From: an uncultured Clostridium sp.
Lineage (GTDB): Bacteria; Bacillota; Clostridia; Lachnospirales; Lachnospiraceae
Length of the DNA stretch: 64,000 bases
Assembly: GCA_902496665.1 (NCBI GenBank)
Contig: CABVBU010000011.1
Coordinates: 1-64,000 of the forward strand
Reading direction: 5' to 3'
The notes under the pieces are model-generated. The model ran no database searches. It was not told where the DNA came from and saw nothing but the letters and a program-made list of their open reading frames with translations. Positions 43,294-51,777 of the stretch are shown here, in pieces. Every line of letters starts with the position of its first letter. The stretch's first letter is position 1. Both the position numbers and the translations under genes were made by a program.

Positions 43294-43351
43294 ATGATTC
43301 CTCACTGCGGCAGCGTGTACTGCCGTGTTGTTCTATTTTCCTGAAAACTAC

Positions 43352-43421
43352 ACAACGATTCAGCAACTTCATCGTTACGTGCAAAAATCCATTTCAAATC
43401 AATTTCATTGATGGGGTGTAG
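43352..43421 (+). repeat. Truncated 133-bp repeat copy between xseA and xseB
   Basis: The first hairpin reads AACGATTCAGCAACTTCATCGTT: compared with the usual AACTAT...ATAGTT, both arms have changed together, keeping the pairing. The second hairpin (GCAAAAATCC...) is partly kept and the third is missing. Confidence 0.8.
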
Positions 43422-43503
43422 TACTTTTGAAGATTTTAAATTTTATTTATTGTTTGGTTATTCATGTAAATTGGTGTAATAAATCATGTTCTGCAGTGGA
43501 TTC

Positions 43504-44772
43504 CTACTGATACTTCTCAACATGATCTACAACAGCACCGATTCGGCCGTCCTTCACCCGGACCGTGATCCGTTTTCCGGCTTCCGCCTGTTCTACAGTC
43601 TCCAGACGTTTTCCATCTCCGTCCGTGATAAATCCGAATCCGCCGCTGATCTTCTTTAACGGAGACAGTCCCCACAGACGCTCACTCTTCACCGCAAGAT
43701 TTCTCTTATCCGCCGCAAGCCGGTCCGCCATGGATCTTCTGAGCAGTGTCTCTGCATTCTGCAGATCACGTCTCGCCTCCTGCTGCCGCTCTGCGATCAG
43801 ACGTAAAAGTGTATCTTCCGCGTCCGCCAGCCGTTTTTTCTTCTCATTCAACTGGCTCTTCGGATCATAAAACCGCAATGTCAGCTCATCATGCTTTAAC
43901 TTGCTCCTGGTCCGCTCAAGACATGTTCCCATCTCCTTCATCAGGCGCTGTTTTCTCGCATTCAGATCCATCCGGAACTGGAAATAATCAAATACCGCAA
44001 GCTCTGCCGCCGCTGACGGAGTCGGTGCCCGAAGATCTGCCGCATAATCCGCGATCGTCACATCAGTCTCATGACCCACCGCCGAGATCACCGGCGTATT
44101 GCAGGCAAAGATCGCTCTGGCGACTTCCTCCTCGTTGAAGGCCCAAAGGTCTTCGATCGAACCGCCGCCGCGCCCGACGATCAGGACATCCAGTCCCATC
44201 GCATCAAGCGTCCGGATTCCTTTTACGATGCTGTCCTTTGCGCCGTCTCCCTGAACCAGGGCCGGGTAGAGGATCAACTGGACATATGGATTCCGTCTGT
44301 GGGAGATATTCATGATATCCCGGATCGCAGCTCCCGTGGGCGCTGTGACGATTCCCACGGTCTTTGCGAACCGCGGGATCGGCCGCTTATACTGCGGGTC
44401 AAACATCCCCATCTCTTCCAACTCTTTTAAGAGTTTTTCAAATCTCAGATACAGGTCCCCGCGCCCGGAAAGTTCGATTTCTGACGCGTAAAGCTGGTAT
44501 TTTCCGTCCCGCTCGTAGACATCCACAGTTCCTTTTACAACAACCTGCTGTCCCTCGGCGAGCTTAAAGTTGAGGCCGCGGCGCTGGCCTGCGAACATGA
44601 CAGCCTGAAGTGTTCCTCCGCCGTCTTTCAGCGTGAAATAGATATGTCCGGAACTGTGATACTTACAGTTGGAAACTTCCCCCTTCACCGACAGGCGGCG
44701 AAGAAGGAAGTCCTGTGCAAACATATTTTTGATGTATGAATTTACCTGTGCAACAGAGTAAACACCTGCCAT
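43504..44772 (-). CDS. xseA: Exodeoxyribonuclease VII large subunit
   Basis: This 422-residue protein has an N-terminal OB fold (RLSVKGEVSNCKYHSSGHIY, FTLKDGGGTLQAVMF), the catalytic domain (IGIVTAPTGAAIRDIMNISH-like, GRGGGSIEDLWAFNEEEVAR, AVGHETDVTIADYAADLRAP) and a C-terminal coiled coil. It degrades single-stranded DNA in both directions. It starts three bases after nusB. Confidence 0.95.
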   Translation of the reverse strand: MAGVYSVAQVNSYIKNMFAQDFLLRRLSVKGEVSNCKYHSSGHIYFTLKDGGGTLQAVMFAGQRRGLNFKLAEGQQVVVKGTVDVYERDGKYQLYASEIELSGRGDLYLRFEKLLKELEEMGMFDPQYKRPIPRFAKTVGIVTAPTGAAIRDIMNISHRRNPYVQLILYPALVQGDGAKDSIVKGIRTLDAMGLDVLIVGRGGGSIEDLWAFNEEEVARAIFACNTPVISAVGHETDVTIADYAADLRAPTPSAAAELAVFDYFQFRMDLNARKQRLMKEMGTCLERTRSKLKHDELTLRFYDPKSQLNEKKKRLADAEDTLLRLIAERQQEARRDLQNAETLLRRSMADRLAADKRNLAVKSERLWGLSPLKKISGGFGFITDGDGKRLETVEQAEAGKRITVRVKDGRIGAVVDHVEKYQ

Positions 44773-44775
44773 CGT

Positions 44776-45231
44776 TTAATTGCCTTTCTGGATCAGTTTT
44801 GCAAGGATACCGTTTACAAACGCCGGGGCTTCATCTCCGCCGAATTTTTTTGCGAGTTCAACCGCTTCGTTGATGGCAACCTTCTCCGGGATCTCCTCAT
44901 CATATTTCATCTCGAACACTGCAAGACGTAAAATCGTAAGCTCAACTTTACCCATACGTCTTGTTCTCCAGCCTTCCGCGATCTCGTTGATCTTTTCATC
45001 GATCTCCGGGATCAGTTCCATGATCTTCTCGACGCGTTTTTCGAGGTATGCGCGGTCCTCTTCTTTCTCAAACGGATCATGAAGGATCTCATCTTTTCCG
45101 TCTTCGCCGGTCACATCCTCCTTCGGCGCTTCAAAATATCTCTCTAACTGCTCTTCCTTCTCCTCTGCCGGGTAAAAATCCTGGCAGAACAGCATCTTAA
45201 AACAATGTTCTCTGGCTTCCCTTCTGGTCAC
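44776..45231 (-). CDS. nusB: Transcription antitermination factor NusB
   Basis: This 151-residue helical protein matches NusB (REAREHCFKMLFCQDFYP at the N terminus and AINEAVELAKKFGGDEAPAF near the C terminus, then VNGILAKL). With NusE it binds boxA RNA and supports rRNA transcription. The GTG at 45231 was chosen because GGAGGTAGAAAA lies directly upstream; an ATG 23 codons earlier has no site. It has its own promoter at 45359-45387. Confidence 0.93.
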   Translation of the reverse strand: MTRREAREHCFKMLFCQDFYPAEEKEEQLERYFEAPKEDVTGEDGKDEILHDPFEKEEDRAYLEKRVEKIMELIPEIDEKINEIAEGWRTRRMGKVELTILRLAVFEMKYDEEIPEKVAINEAVELAKKFGGDEAPAFVNGILAKLIQKGN

Positions 45232-45358
45232 TTTTCTACCTCCGTTTATCCGAACGGGCTGGCGGATGATCCGGCAGTCCGTACTGTTTCTGGTTGTCAA
45301 TGATGCTCTGGACTGCAGTTTTGGGTTTGGGTGCAGAACAGAGTACTCCTAATTTACG

Positions 45359-45387
45359 ATTATACATGAAAATGTATATTTTCACAA
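45359..45387 (-). promoter_or_regulatory. Promoter of nusB
   Basis: Minus strand TTGTGA (45382-45387) and TATAAT (45359-45364), 17 bp apart. It gives nusB and the genes after it a start independent of asp23. Confidence 0.8.
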
Positions 45388-45424
45388 GTACCTATGTGAG
45401 AGATGTTTATCATTGTGGTGAGTC

Positions 45425-45483
45425 GGCAAGGGAGGGGCGGTGGGAGCGGGCTTGGGGATCGCTCCCGCCGCCCCTCCCTTGCC
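45425..45483. other. Very stable 24-bp GC-rich hairpin
   Basis: Positions 45425-45448 pair with 45460-45483 with a single mismatch (a G-U pair in RNA) around an 11-base loop; outer arm GGCAAGGGAGGGG with CCCCTCCCTTGCC. No T run follows on either strand. It lies between the divergent nusB and lipoprotein promoters. Confidence 0.85.
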
Positions 45484-45628
45484 TTTGCTGGTGTTGTTTC
45501 TGGAGTAAAAACTGCGATTTGCTAAGGGTATTTCTGGAATTAGAAATTTTAACGCTGATATTGTTTTCTGAATGGCGAATCTTGATGCAGAGTCATTGAT
45601 GAGAAGAATGGTTTTTCTTGATATGGTG

Positions 45629-45637
45629 TGGTATAAT
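45629..45637 (+). promoter_or_regulatory. Extended -10 promoter of the lipoprotein gene
   Basis: TGGTATAAT at 45629-45637 is an extended -10 element. It lies upstream of the repeat copy, so the repeat would be in the 5' leader of the message. Confidence 0.55.
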
Positions 45638-45694
45638 TTTTCTGTGTTAAAAAGATGATATGCTTATAAAAATAATTCATTAAGAAAGGATAAC

Positions 45695-45827
45695 GTAACT
45701 GTTCAGTAGGGCTGCGCACTTGCTGCGCTGACCGTAAGACACCATAAGCTGGAAGGCAAAAATCTCATCGGCGAAGCCGATCTGGAGTGGATTTTTACTT
45801 GCAACTATGAAGGTAGTGAATCGTTAC
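45695..45827 (-). repeat. 133-bp dispersed repeat, full copy, inverted orientation
   Basis: GTAACTGTTCAG at 45695-45706 is here the right end of the element, and the first hairpin lies at 45801-45827, just before the lipoprotein ribosome site. The CAGCGCAGCAAGTGCGC hairpin and the GATCGGCTTCGCCGAT stem are intact. Its last bases adjoin ACAGGA, which probably serves as the Shine-Dalgarno sequence. Confidence 0.9.
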
Positions 45828-45841
45828 AGGATAGCAATAAA

Positions 45842-46771
45842 ATGCGTAAACTAAAATACCTGCCGTTCATCATCCTGTGCATGTTATTATCAGGATGCGG
45901 CGCTGAGAAGAACACTATTTCAACAGAAACAGCAATGCAAACTTCCGAAATCGAATTAAAAACAGAGACGGAATCCCGTTCTAAAAATGCTACAGAAACA
46001 ACGGCAGAAAGATCCTCTGAAGCTGACACGGAATCAATGACAGAAAGCCCCTCTGAAATCGATCTGGATACAGACATTGAAACCAGCCCTGCTGCCAATG
46101 TGGATACCGAAAATAATACTCCCGGGACAAAATACATTACCATCGACTTGTCCACAGTCAAGGAGACACATCCCACCAGTGATGCCGCCGCTCCTTTTGA
46201 TTTAAAGATCGTATCCGAAGAAGAGAACGGTATCGATTTTGCAAACGAATGGTACGACAGTAAAGAATTATCCCTCCCAATGATCGGCACCGACTGGAAC
46301 AGCTTTTATGATGACAACTACCAGTACCTCTGGTCCGGCGAAGAACTTTATATTTACGAAAGCGGTACCGGAAACTGCCTGTATGTCTTAACCTATCCCA
46401 CCGACAAATGGTACATCAACGGAAATAATGCCTGTCTGAAGGACGGAATCTTCTACGGTGCCAGCGTGACAAACGGCTACGCCCAGCCGGATACCTGTTT
46501 CATGTTTGCCTATGATCTGGAAAATCATCAACTCCTCTGGAGAAGCGCTGACCAGACCTGTAACTCCATGAACTTTATCGTAAAAGACAATGTGATCATC
46601 TGCGGATATGGTTTCACCTCCGAAGACGATTACCTCTATCAGCTCGATCTCCACACTGGCGAGGTTCTCTCCCGACTGACTCTAAAAAAACAGCCTGATC
46701 TCCTCGTATACCAGGATAATACACTTTACGTCCATACCTACAGCTATAACTACACAATCGAGATAGAATAA
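45842..46771 (+). CDS. Lipoprotein with Thr/Glu/Ser-rich linker and propeller-like domain
   Basis: This 309-residue protein has a lipoprotein signal (LLSGC, Cys19), a low-complexity Glu/Thr/Ser linker to about residue 100, and a C-terminal domain with repeated aromatic beta-strands (LYIYESGTGNCLYVLTYPTD, MFAYDLENHQLLWRSAD, LYQLDLHTGEVLSRLTL) that resemble PQQ-type beta-propeller blades. No enzyme motif is visible; a binding or sensing role at the cell surface is possible. It is inserted on the opposite strand between asp23 and nusB, behind a repeat copy. Confidence 0.8.
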   Translation: MRKLKYLPFIILCMLLSGCGAEKNTISTETAMQTSEIELKTETESRSKNATETTAERSSEADTESMTESPSEIDLDTDIETSPAANVDTENNTPGTKYITIDLSTVKETHPTSDAAAPFDLKIVSEEENGIDFANEWYDSKELSLPMIGTDWNSFYDDNYQYLWSGEELYIYESGTGNCLYVLTYPTDKWYINGNNACLKDGIFYGASVTNGYAQPDTCFMFAYDLENHQLLWRSADQTCNSMNFIVKDNVIICGYGFTSEDDYLYQLDLHTGEVLSRLTLKKQPDLLVYQDNTLYVHTYSYNYTIEIE

Positions 46772-46778
46772 GTTCGCC

Positions 46779-46820
46779 AAAAAGGGCAGGACTCCCGGTC
46801 TCCCGGGAATCCTGCCCTCA
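46779..46820 (-). terminator. Terminator of the spoIIIA-asp23 genes
   Basis: On the minus strand GGGCAGGATTCCCGGG and CCGGGAGTCCTGCCC form the stem, followed by TTTTTGG. It also lies at the 3' end of the convergent lipoprotein gene. Confidence 0.8.
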
Positions 46821-46834
46821 CGCAGTCACAATCT

Positions 46835-47218
46835 TTACTTTTCTTCCAGGCTGACCCCGGCAATCTTAATATTCACATCAAGTACCGTAAGTCCCGTCAT
46901 GTTCTCGATCGCGTTCTTAACCTTCTCCTGCACCTTCTCGCAGACGTCCGGAATACTATATCCATATTTCAGATTCAGAGCCATATTCACGCTTACATGC
47001 TCCTCCGTAACTTCCACCTTAACGCCTTTGGAAAGGTTCTTCATTCCAAGCTTTCCAACCAGCTCGTTCGTAATATTTCCCGCCATGGAATCCACACCGT
47101 CAACCTCAGTTGCTGCCAGGCCGGCAATAATTGCCACGACTTCATCCGCAATCTGGACTTCTCCAATTTTGTCCTTCTCATAAACCTTATGACTGCTTCT
47201 CTCTGTTTCCGCTGCCAC
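46835..47218 (-). CDS. Asp23/Gls24 family envelope stress protein
   Basis: This 127-residue protein belongs to the Asp23/Gls24 (DUF322) family: GEVQIADEVVAIIAGLAATE, then VNMALNLKYGYSIPDVCEKV. Members form membrane-associated filaments in staphylococci; the Clostridial role is unknown. The GTG start has AGGAGGTAATTATT upstream. It lies, as usual, between spoIIIAH and nusB, although an insertion now separates it from nusB. Confidence 0.92.
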   Translation of the reverse strand: MAAETERSSHKVYEKDKIGEVQIADEVVAIIAGLAATEVDGVDSMAGNITNELVGKLGMKNLSKGVKVEVTEEHVSVNMALNLKYGYSIPDVCEKVQEKVKNAIENMTGLTVLDVNIKIAGVSLEEK

Positions 47219-47251
47219 AATAATTACCTCCTGTATATCAAAGATATAATT

Positions 47252-47280
47252 ATTATACCATTTTCTCCTCTCTTTGCATA
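47252..47280 (-). promoter_or_regulatory. Promoter of asp23
   Basis: The minus strand has TGGTATAAT (extended -10, TATAAT at 47252-47257) and a weak TATGCA -35 at 17 bp. It lets asp23 be expressed outside sporulation. Confidence 0.6.
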
Positions 47281-47366
47281 GTTCTTTTTATCACACTTTG
47301 CGCCTGCCGACAGAGATACCGGGGACCCTGCCACTTTACGCCAATATCCCGGCACCATCGGCCTTA

Positions 47367-48095
47367 TCACTCATCCACATCCAGCAGCGTGATCACAATC
47401 CCGTCCGCCCCGATCTCCGTCTTCCTCTTCACGATATCCTCGATCTGCGCCCGCTCCTGATCCGAGAGCGATGCCGCGTTCACCACGACGTCCACCTTCC
47501 CGTCCGTGATGCTGACCACCGGGTCCACAAAGCCTTTTGCCTTTAAAAGCGTCTCCGCCGCGTTCTCCTTTTCCGAGATCTCCGTCATCCCGATGAGGTT
47601 CTGGATCGCCGTCTGCTTCTCCTCCTCCGAGATCTGGTCACTGTTGATGATCTGCATCAGAGTTTCCTTATTCTTTGCCCGGATCTGCTCCCTGCCAAGT
47701 TGGACGCCAGCTATGTACTCGGAGATCCCTGTTCCGCCGGTGAGCACCGCCTCACCCGGATTCTCGATTCCCGCAGCCGCTGTCTCCTGCCCGGAAACTT
47801 CTGCACCAGCAGATTCCGCACTCTCAGGCACCGCCGCCACCTCATTTCCATCGGGCAGAAGTTCCTCTCCATCCCCGTCAAAACTCGCAATTTCCTTGAG
47901 CTTTCCATCATCCACCTCATTCTTCGCCTGATTCTCCGCCAGAATGTCCGAATCGGAAATATCCATCATCCCCGCCTCGTACACCTCTGCCCCCGCCACT
48001 TCCTTCTTCGACGAGTAATTCAGGTATCCCGCTGCCGCGATCATGACTGCCAGCGTCGTGATAATGATCTGATTTCTTCTGAAGATCCGTTTCAT
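47367..48095 (-). CDS. spoIIIAH: Stage III sporulation protein AH
   Basis: This 242-residue protein has one N-terminal membrane segment (QIIITTLAVMIAAAGYLNY), an acidic linker and a C-terminal YscJ/FliF-like ring-building domain (ETLLKAKGFVDPVVSITDGK, then VDVVVNAASLSDQERAQIEDI). It forms the mother-cell half of the channel with SpoIIQ. GAAGGAGTTTTGCG precedes the ATG at 48095. It closes the spoIIIA operon. Confidence 0.94.
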   Translation of the reverse strand: MKRIFRRNQIIITTLAVMIAAAGYLNYSSKKEVAGAEVYEAGMMDISDSDILAENQAKNEVDDGKLKEIASFDGDGEELLPDGNEVAAVPESAESAGAEVSGQETAAAGIENPGEAVLTGGTGISEYIAGVQLGREQIRAKNKETLMQIINSDQISEEEKQTAIQNLIGMTEISEKENAAETLLKAKGFVDPVVSITDGKVDVVVNAASLSDQERAQIEDIVKRKTEIGADGIVITLLDVDE

Positions 48096-48161
48096 CGCAA
48101 AACTCCTTCTTTCCCATACTTTCATACTTCCATTCTATGATTCCCAGCATGAAATATGCGG

Positions 48162-48791
48162 TTATTTCACCGCCCGCTTCATCACCTTGATCTTATTCGC
48201 CGGAAGTCCTAAAAGCGCCTCCATCGCCTCCGAGATCTCTGCCCGGATCACCGCACTTCCGCCGCCGTCCGCGCTGATGACTACACCGGAGATCTCCGGT
48301 TTCACTTCCTTCTCCATCACCGGTGACTGGCTCTTCCCGTCAAGCACCGTGCTCTCCGACTGGTTCTCCTCCTTTGTGATCCGCGAACTCCCGGAGCTGC
48401 TCCCGCTCTCCTCCGTCACTGAGGACGTGCTGCTCTTATCCACATGCCAGATTCTCTCCTCCGAAGATTTCAACACGACCATCACATCCGCCTCCCCGAC
48501 GCCATCCACGCTCTTTAATAGTTCCCGGATCCGCCGTTCCAACTTCTCCTCGTAAGAACCACTCTCCTCCTTTGCCGCTGCTTCCTCCCCGGCATCTTCC
48601 AACGCAGTGCTCTCATCGTCCCCGCTGACATCCGCGATCACCTCCACCGTTCCAGCTCTCAATCCGGAATCCGTTGTCTTCCCATTCGGCAGTGAGATCA
48701 CAAACAGCAGCAGCCCGGAACAGAATAGAAAAATCACCTTCTCCTTATTCCCTTTCAACATCGACCTCAATCTCCCGTTCTTCCACTCCAT
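48162..48791 (-). CDS. spoIIIAG: Stage III sporulation protein AG
   Basis: This 209-residue protein has a membrane segment (VIFLFCSGLLLFVISLP), then a ring-building domain (RIRELLKSVDGVGEADVMVV, VVISADGGGSAVIRAEISEA). It forms a large ring in the SpoIIIA-SpoIIQ complex. A Ser-rich insertion of about 50 residues lies within the domain, as in the beta-triangle region of known SpoIIIAG. The first ATG has AGGAGCTTATT upstream and overlaps spoIIIAF by 47 bases. Confidence 0.92.
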   Translation of the reverse strand: MEWKNGRLRSMLKGNKEKVIFLFCSGLLLFVISLPNGKTTDSGLRAGTVEVIADVSGDDESTALEDAGEEAAAKEESGSYEEKLERRIRELLKSVDGVGEADVMVVLKSSEERIWHVDKSSTSSVTEESGSSSGSSRITKEENQSESTVLDGKSQSPVMEKEVKPEISGVVISADGGGSAVIRAEISEAMEALLGLPANKIKVMKRAVK

Positions 48792-49257
48792 AATAAGCTC
48801 CTATCTTTCTTCTGACCGAAGCGATCTCCGCTCCTGCCTGATTCCGCTCTCCCCGGACCACTAACTTTACATGGCTGAGATTCCCGGCATCCGCCACCCG
48901 GGCCGATACGCTCACGCATTCCAGCCCATCACTCTCTGCCATAGTCCGGATATCAGACTCCACCGCCGCCCGGTACCGCTCATAAAATCCTGCGATCCGC
49001 CTCTCATCCACGGCTCCAAGTTCCTCCTTCAGCGTCCGCACATCGTCCTCAAAAATGATCTTCTCAAACATGCCCGCTATCGCTGTCTCCATCCCCGTGA
49101 TCCGTGCAAGCGGCCCAAAAGCCAGCAGGATCATAACCGCCCCGGCAAACAGCCGCAAGTACTTTTCGTATTTCGGATCCGGCAGAAGATTCATGACCAT
49201 GGTCACGAAGATCATGTAAAAAACGATGTCTTTTACCCAGTTTTCAATCGCTGTCAT
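48745..49257 (-). CDS. spoIIIAF: Stage III sporulation protein AF
   Basis: This 170-residue protein has two N-terminal membrane segments (IVFYMIFVTMVMNLLP, LRLFAGAVMILLAFGPLARI) and a ring-like cytoplasmic or extracytoplasmic domain with conserved CVSVSARVAD near residue 115. The ATG at 49257 has GGAGGAGCGGC in front; seven further codons upstream are open. It is the sixth spoIIIA gene. Confidence 0.9.
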   Translation of the reverse strand: MTAIENWVKDIVFYMIFVTMVMNLLPDPKYEKYLRLFAGAVMILLAFGPLARITGMETAIAGMFEKIIFEDDVRTLKEELGAVDERRIAGFYERYRAAVESDIRTMAESDGLECVSVSARVADAGNLSHVKLVVRGERNQAGAEIASVRRKIGAYYGVEEREIEVDVERE

Positions 49258-49330
49258 GCCGCTCCTCCACTTCTCCACTGCTGTTCACATTTTGCACAGC
49301 CACCTTGATAATACGCAGTGTGACAACAAC

Positions 49331-50596
49331 TCATCCCGCATAGTACACCGCATTCGTAGAATAACTGATCACTGCGATGGTCACCGCAAACAACGCCAGC
49401 GAATACCCGACGATTTCGAGTAACATCCCATGCCCCACGGCATTCTGCGCCATGCATGCAGCTAGCCGCTTATCACATACAGGCTGCATCACAGCCGCTG
49501 CCAGATAGTAGAGCGCCATGAGCACCGCCAGCTTCACCATAGGTACCGACGCCAGAAAGATCAGGACCGCCACCGCCGCGGCACCCACCGTGTTCTTTAT
49601 GAGAACCGCCGATCCCATCAGAAGATTTGACATCGCCCCGGCCCCTGCGCCGATTCCCGGAACCGCCTCGATGGTCCGCACGACCGCCGCGTTTTTCATG
49701 GCATCCGCCTGGGGCAGAACCAGCCCCTGGATCAGGTGAAATCCCACAACGATACCGAACATGGTCTTCACGGTCCACCCCACGACTTTTCCCAGGAACT
49801 CCGTCATCACCGAGAACATTTCTTCCCGGAACAGATTTCCCACCAGGGAGAGCACCATGTAGAGCTTCATGATCGGCAAAAGGAATCCCGAGACCACCGC
49901 CTGGATCACGCCAATGGCCCCCAGCGTGAATCCGCAGACCGATGCCGATGTCACCGCCCCACCCGCCATAGTCACTGCAAGGAAATATGCCGGGAGCAGA
50001 ACCTTCATGAACCCTAAGATATCCCCTGTGGTCTCCTCTGCGATGCGAATACTGGCAAAAAAGCTCGCCGCCAGGAATGTCTGCACGCAGATACAGATCA
50101 CGTAGGCCCCCGTCTCCGACAGCTGGCTGGAACCGAAAATTCCGAAAAAGCCGGAACATGCCGCCCCGCACAGGGACAGAATCAGGATTTCCGCTAAAAA
50201 CGAGGTGTTTGTCCGGATCTCCGAGAACAGTGCGGAGACGATCCTGTCCTTTCCATATAAGAAGACGTTCTCCACATCACCTTTCCGGATCATGTCCATT
50301 AAGTCCCGGAATGTAAGTCCCGCCGTATCATCACCGCCGATCTGGTCTAAATACTCCTGGATTTCTGTAACGTCAATATCTACTATCTCATCATCCTGCT
50401 GCTGTTCCGCTCTCTGCCCGAAATCCACTGTTTCCGCTGTTGGTATCGGAATTTTCCACAATCCAGCCTGCCGCCCTGTTTTCTGTCTGAAACCGGTCTG
50501 CTCTGCGGCAAAAGCTATAACCTCACTCTGTCTGATTCCCCAGAATATCCCCATAACAAGCCCCAGCATCAGAAATACATTTCTCTTCCATCTCAT
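49331..50596 (-). CDS. spoIIIAE: Stage III sporulation protein AE
   Basis: This 421-residue polytopic membrane protein starts with a signal-like segment and contains about eight membrane helices after residue 130 (ILILSLCGAACSGFFGIFG, YFLAVTMAGGAVTSAS). It is the largest membrane component of the SpoIIIA complex. The start at 50596 overlaps the spoIIIAD stop (ATGA), so the two are coupled; the reading frame is open for another 146 codons upstream, but that part is the shadow of spoIIIAD. Confidence 0.95.
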   Translation of the reverse strand: MRWKRNVFLMLGLVMGIFWGIRQSEVIAFAAEQTGFRQKTGRQAGLWKIPIPTAETVDFGQRAEQQQDDEIVDIDVTEIQEYLDQIGGDDTAGLTFRDLMDMIRKGDVENVFLYGKDRIVSALFSEIRTNTSFLAEILILSLCGAACSGFFGIFGSSQLSETGAYVICICVQTFLAASFFASIRIAEETTGDILGFMKVLLPAYFLAVTMAGGAVTSASVCGFTLGAIGVIQAVVSGFLLPIMKLYMVLSLVGNLFREEMFSVMTEFLGKVVGWTVKTMFGIVVGFHLIQGLVLPQADAMKNAAVVRTIEAVPGIGAGAGAMSNLLMGSAVLIKNTVGAAAVAVLIFLASVPMVKLAVLMALYYLAAAVMQPVCDKRLAACMAQNAVGHGMLLEIVGYSLALFAVTIAVISYSTNAVYYAG

Positions 50597-50979
50597 TCCA
50601 TAAACACCTTCAATGTCTCCACCAGCGACAGCACCACCGGCGCGCTCACCGCGAGGATCGCCAGCTTCCCAACCATCTCCACCTGGGTCCCCACCGCAGA
50701 GTATCCGGCATCCTTGCAGATCCCCGACGTGAACTCTGCGATATATGTGATTCCCGCCATCTTGAGTAACGCCGCCAGATACACATGCCGGATCCTGATC
50801 CCGTTTCCTATCTCCCGCAGGGTATCCAAAAGCACACCCAGTCTTGCCAGACCAAGAAATCCGACTCCGATGGATGCCGCCAGAACCAGGTACACCGCGT
50901 ACTCCGGCTTCAGCGGTTTTAACTGCGCCGCAAGCAAAACTGCCGTAAGCCCCAGAAGCGCCGCCTGAACTACCGCCAT
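50593..50979 (-). CDS. spoIIIAD: Stage III sporulation protein AD
   Basis: This 128-residue protein has four predicted membrane helices and the family block YIAEFTSGICKDAGYSAVGT. AAAGGAGGGAGAGTT precedes the ATG at 50979. SpoIIIAC and AD are related and likely form a membrane sub-complex. Confidence 0.94.
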   Translation of the reverse strand: MAVVQAALLGLTAVLLAAQLKPLKPEYAVYLVLAASIGVGFLGLARLGVLLDTLREIGNGIRIRHVYLAALLKMAGITYIAEFTSGICKDAGYSAVGTQVEMVGKLAILAVSAPVVLSLVETLKVFME

Positions 50980-50993
50980 AACTCTCCCTCCTT

Positions 50994-51188
50994 TCACAGC
51001 GAAAACAGATTTTTAATTGTCTCAAACAGATCATAGATATACGGCACGATCCAAAACAGCACCAGGATCAATCCTGCGAGACTCGTGAGAAACGCCTGGT
51101 CCTCGCGCCCGCTGTGCTTCAACACCTGACACATCACCGACACCAGGATCCCCACCGCCGCGATCTTAAATATCAGATTTACCCCCAT
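50994..51188 (-). CDS. spoIIIAC: Stage III sporulation protein AC
   Basis: This 64-residue protein has two membrane helices (IFKIAAVGILVSVMCQVL, TSLAGLILVLFWIVPYIYDL) and the family's HSGREDQAF loop. AAGGGGGAGACT precedes the ATG at 51188. It is the shortest gene of the operon. Confidence 0.94.
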   Translation of the reverse strand: MGVNLIFKIAAVGILVSVMCQVLKHSGREDQAFLTSLAGLILVLFWIVPYIYDLFETIKNLFSL

Positions 51189-51198
51189 AGTCTCCCCC

Positions 51199-51735
51199 TT
51201 ACGCAAAGAGTACCAGAATAAAAAGTCCTGCCGCCATTCCGAGAGACCGGTACAGCTTTGTCCGGCTCTCCATTTCCTTCTTTAAGAACGCCAGAGAGTC
51301 ATCCGCCTGTTCCAGATAGAACAGGATCGTCCGCTCCTGGGTCTTTTTGTCCGCGTAACCGAGATTTTCCCCCAGTGCCTGGAGTGCTTCAAGATCCTGT
51401 TTTCTTAAAGGAAGATCGTCCGGAAATTTTTCCATCTCTTCCTTCCATATCTCGGCAAACGGCTTCCCAGCTTCTTCCTCCATCCGCTTTTCCACCCGTA
51501 GAAAAAAGAGTCCTGCCTCCGCCGCCATCCCGGAATTCCCGTCTGAAAACCGGCTGCCGATCTCCTTTAGTGCCTCCGGCAGCGTCTCGTTGGAGTACAG
51601 GATCCGCGCCTTCAGATAAACCGCCATCTGTCGGAAGGTTCCAAGCATCTTTACCCGCATCTCCCACTCCCCCGCCAGCAGAAAACCTCCAGCTACCGCC
51701 GCTGCCGCCATGCACAAGAGTCCTAAATATTTCAT
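51199..51735 (-). CDS. spoIIIAB: Stage III sporulation protein AB
   Basis: This 178-residue protein has membrane helices at both ends and a helical cytoplasmic part (QMAVYLKARILYSNETLPEA, LGENLGYADKKTQERTILFY). It resembles the GspF/type II secretion membrane platform proteins, and pairs with the SpoIIIAA ATPase. The ATG follows GGGGATGAGAC. Confidence 0.94.
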   Translation of the reverse strand: MKYLGLLCMAAAAVAGGFLLAGEWEMRVKMLGTFRQMAVYLKARILYSNETLPEALKEIGSRFSDGNSGMAAEAGLFFLRVEKRMEEEAGKPFAEIWKEEMEKFPDDLPLRKQDLEALQALGENLGYADKKTQERTILFYLEQADDSLAFLKKEMESRTKLYRSLGMAAGLFILVLFA

Positions 51736-51777
51736 GTCTCATCCCCGCCCACTCACAATCTATGTCTTGTTTAAACC

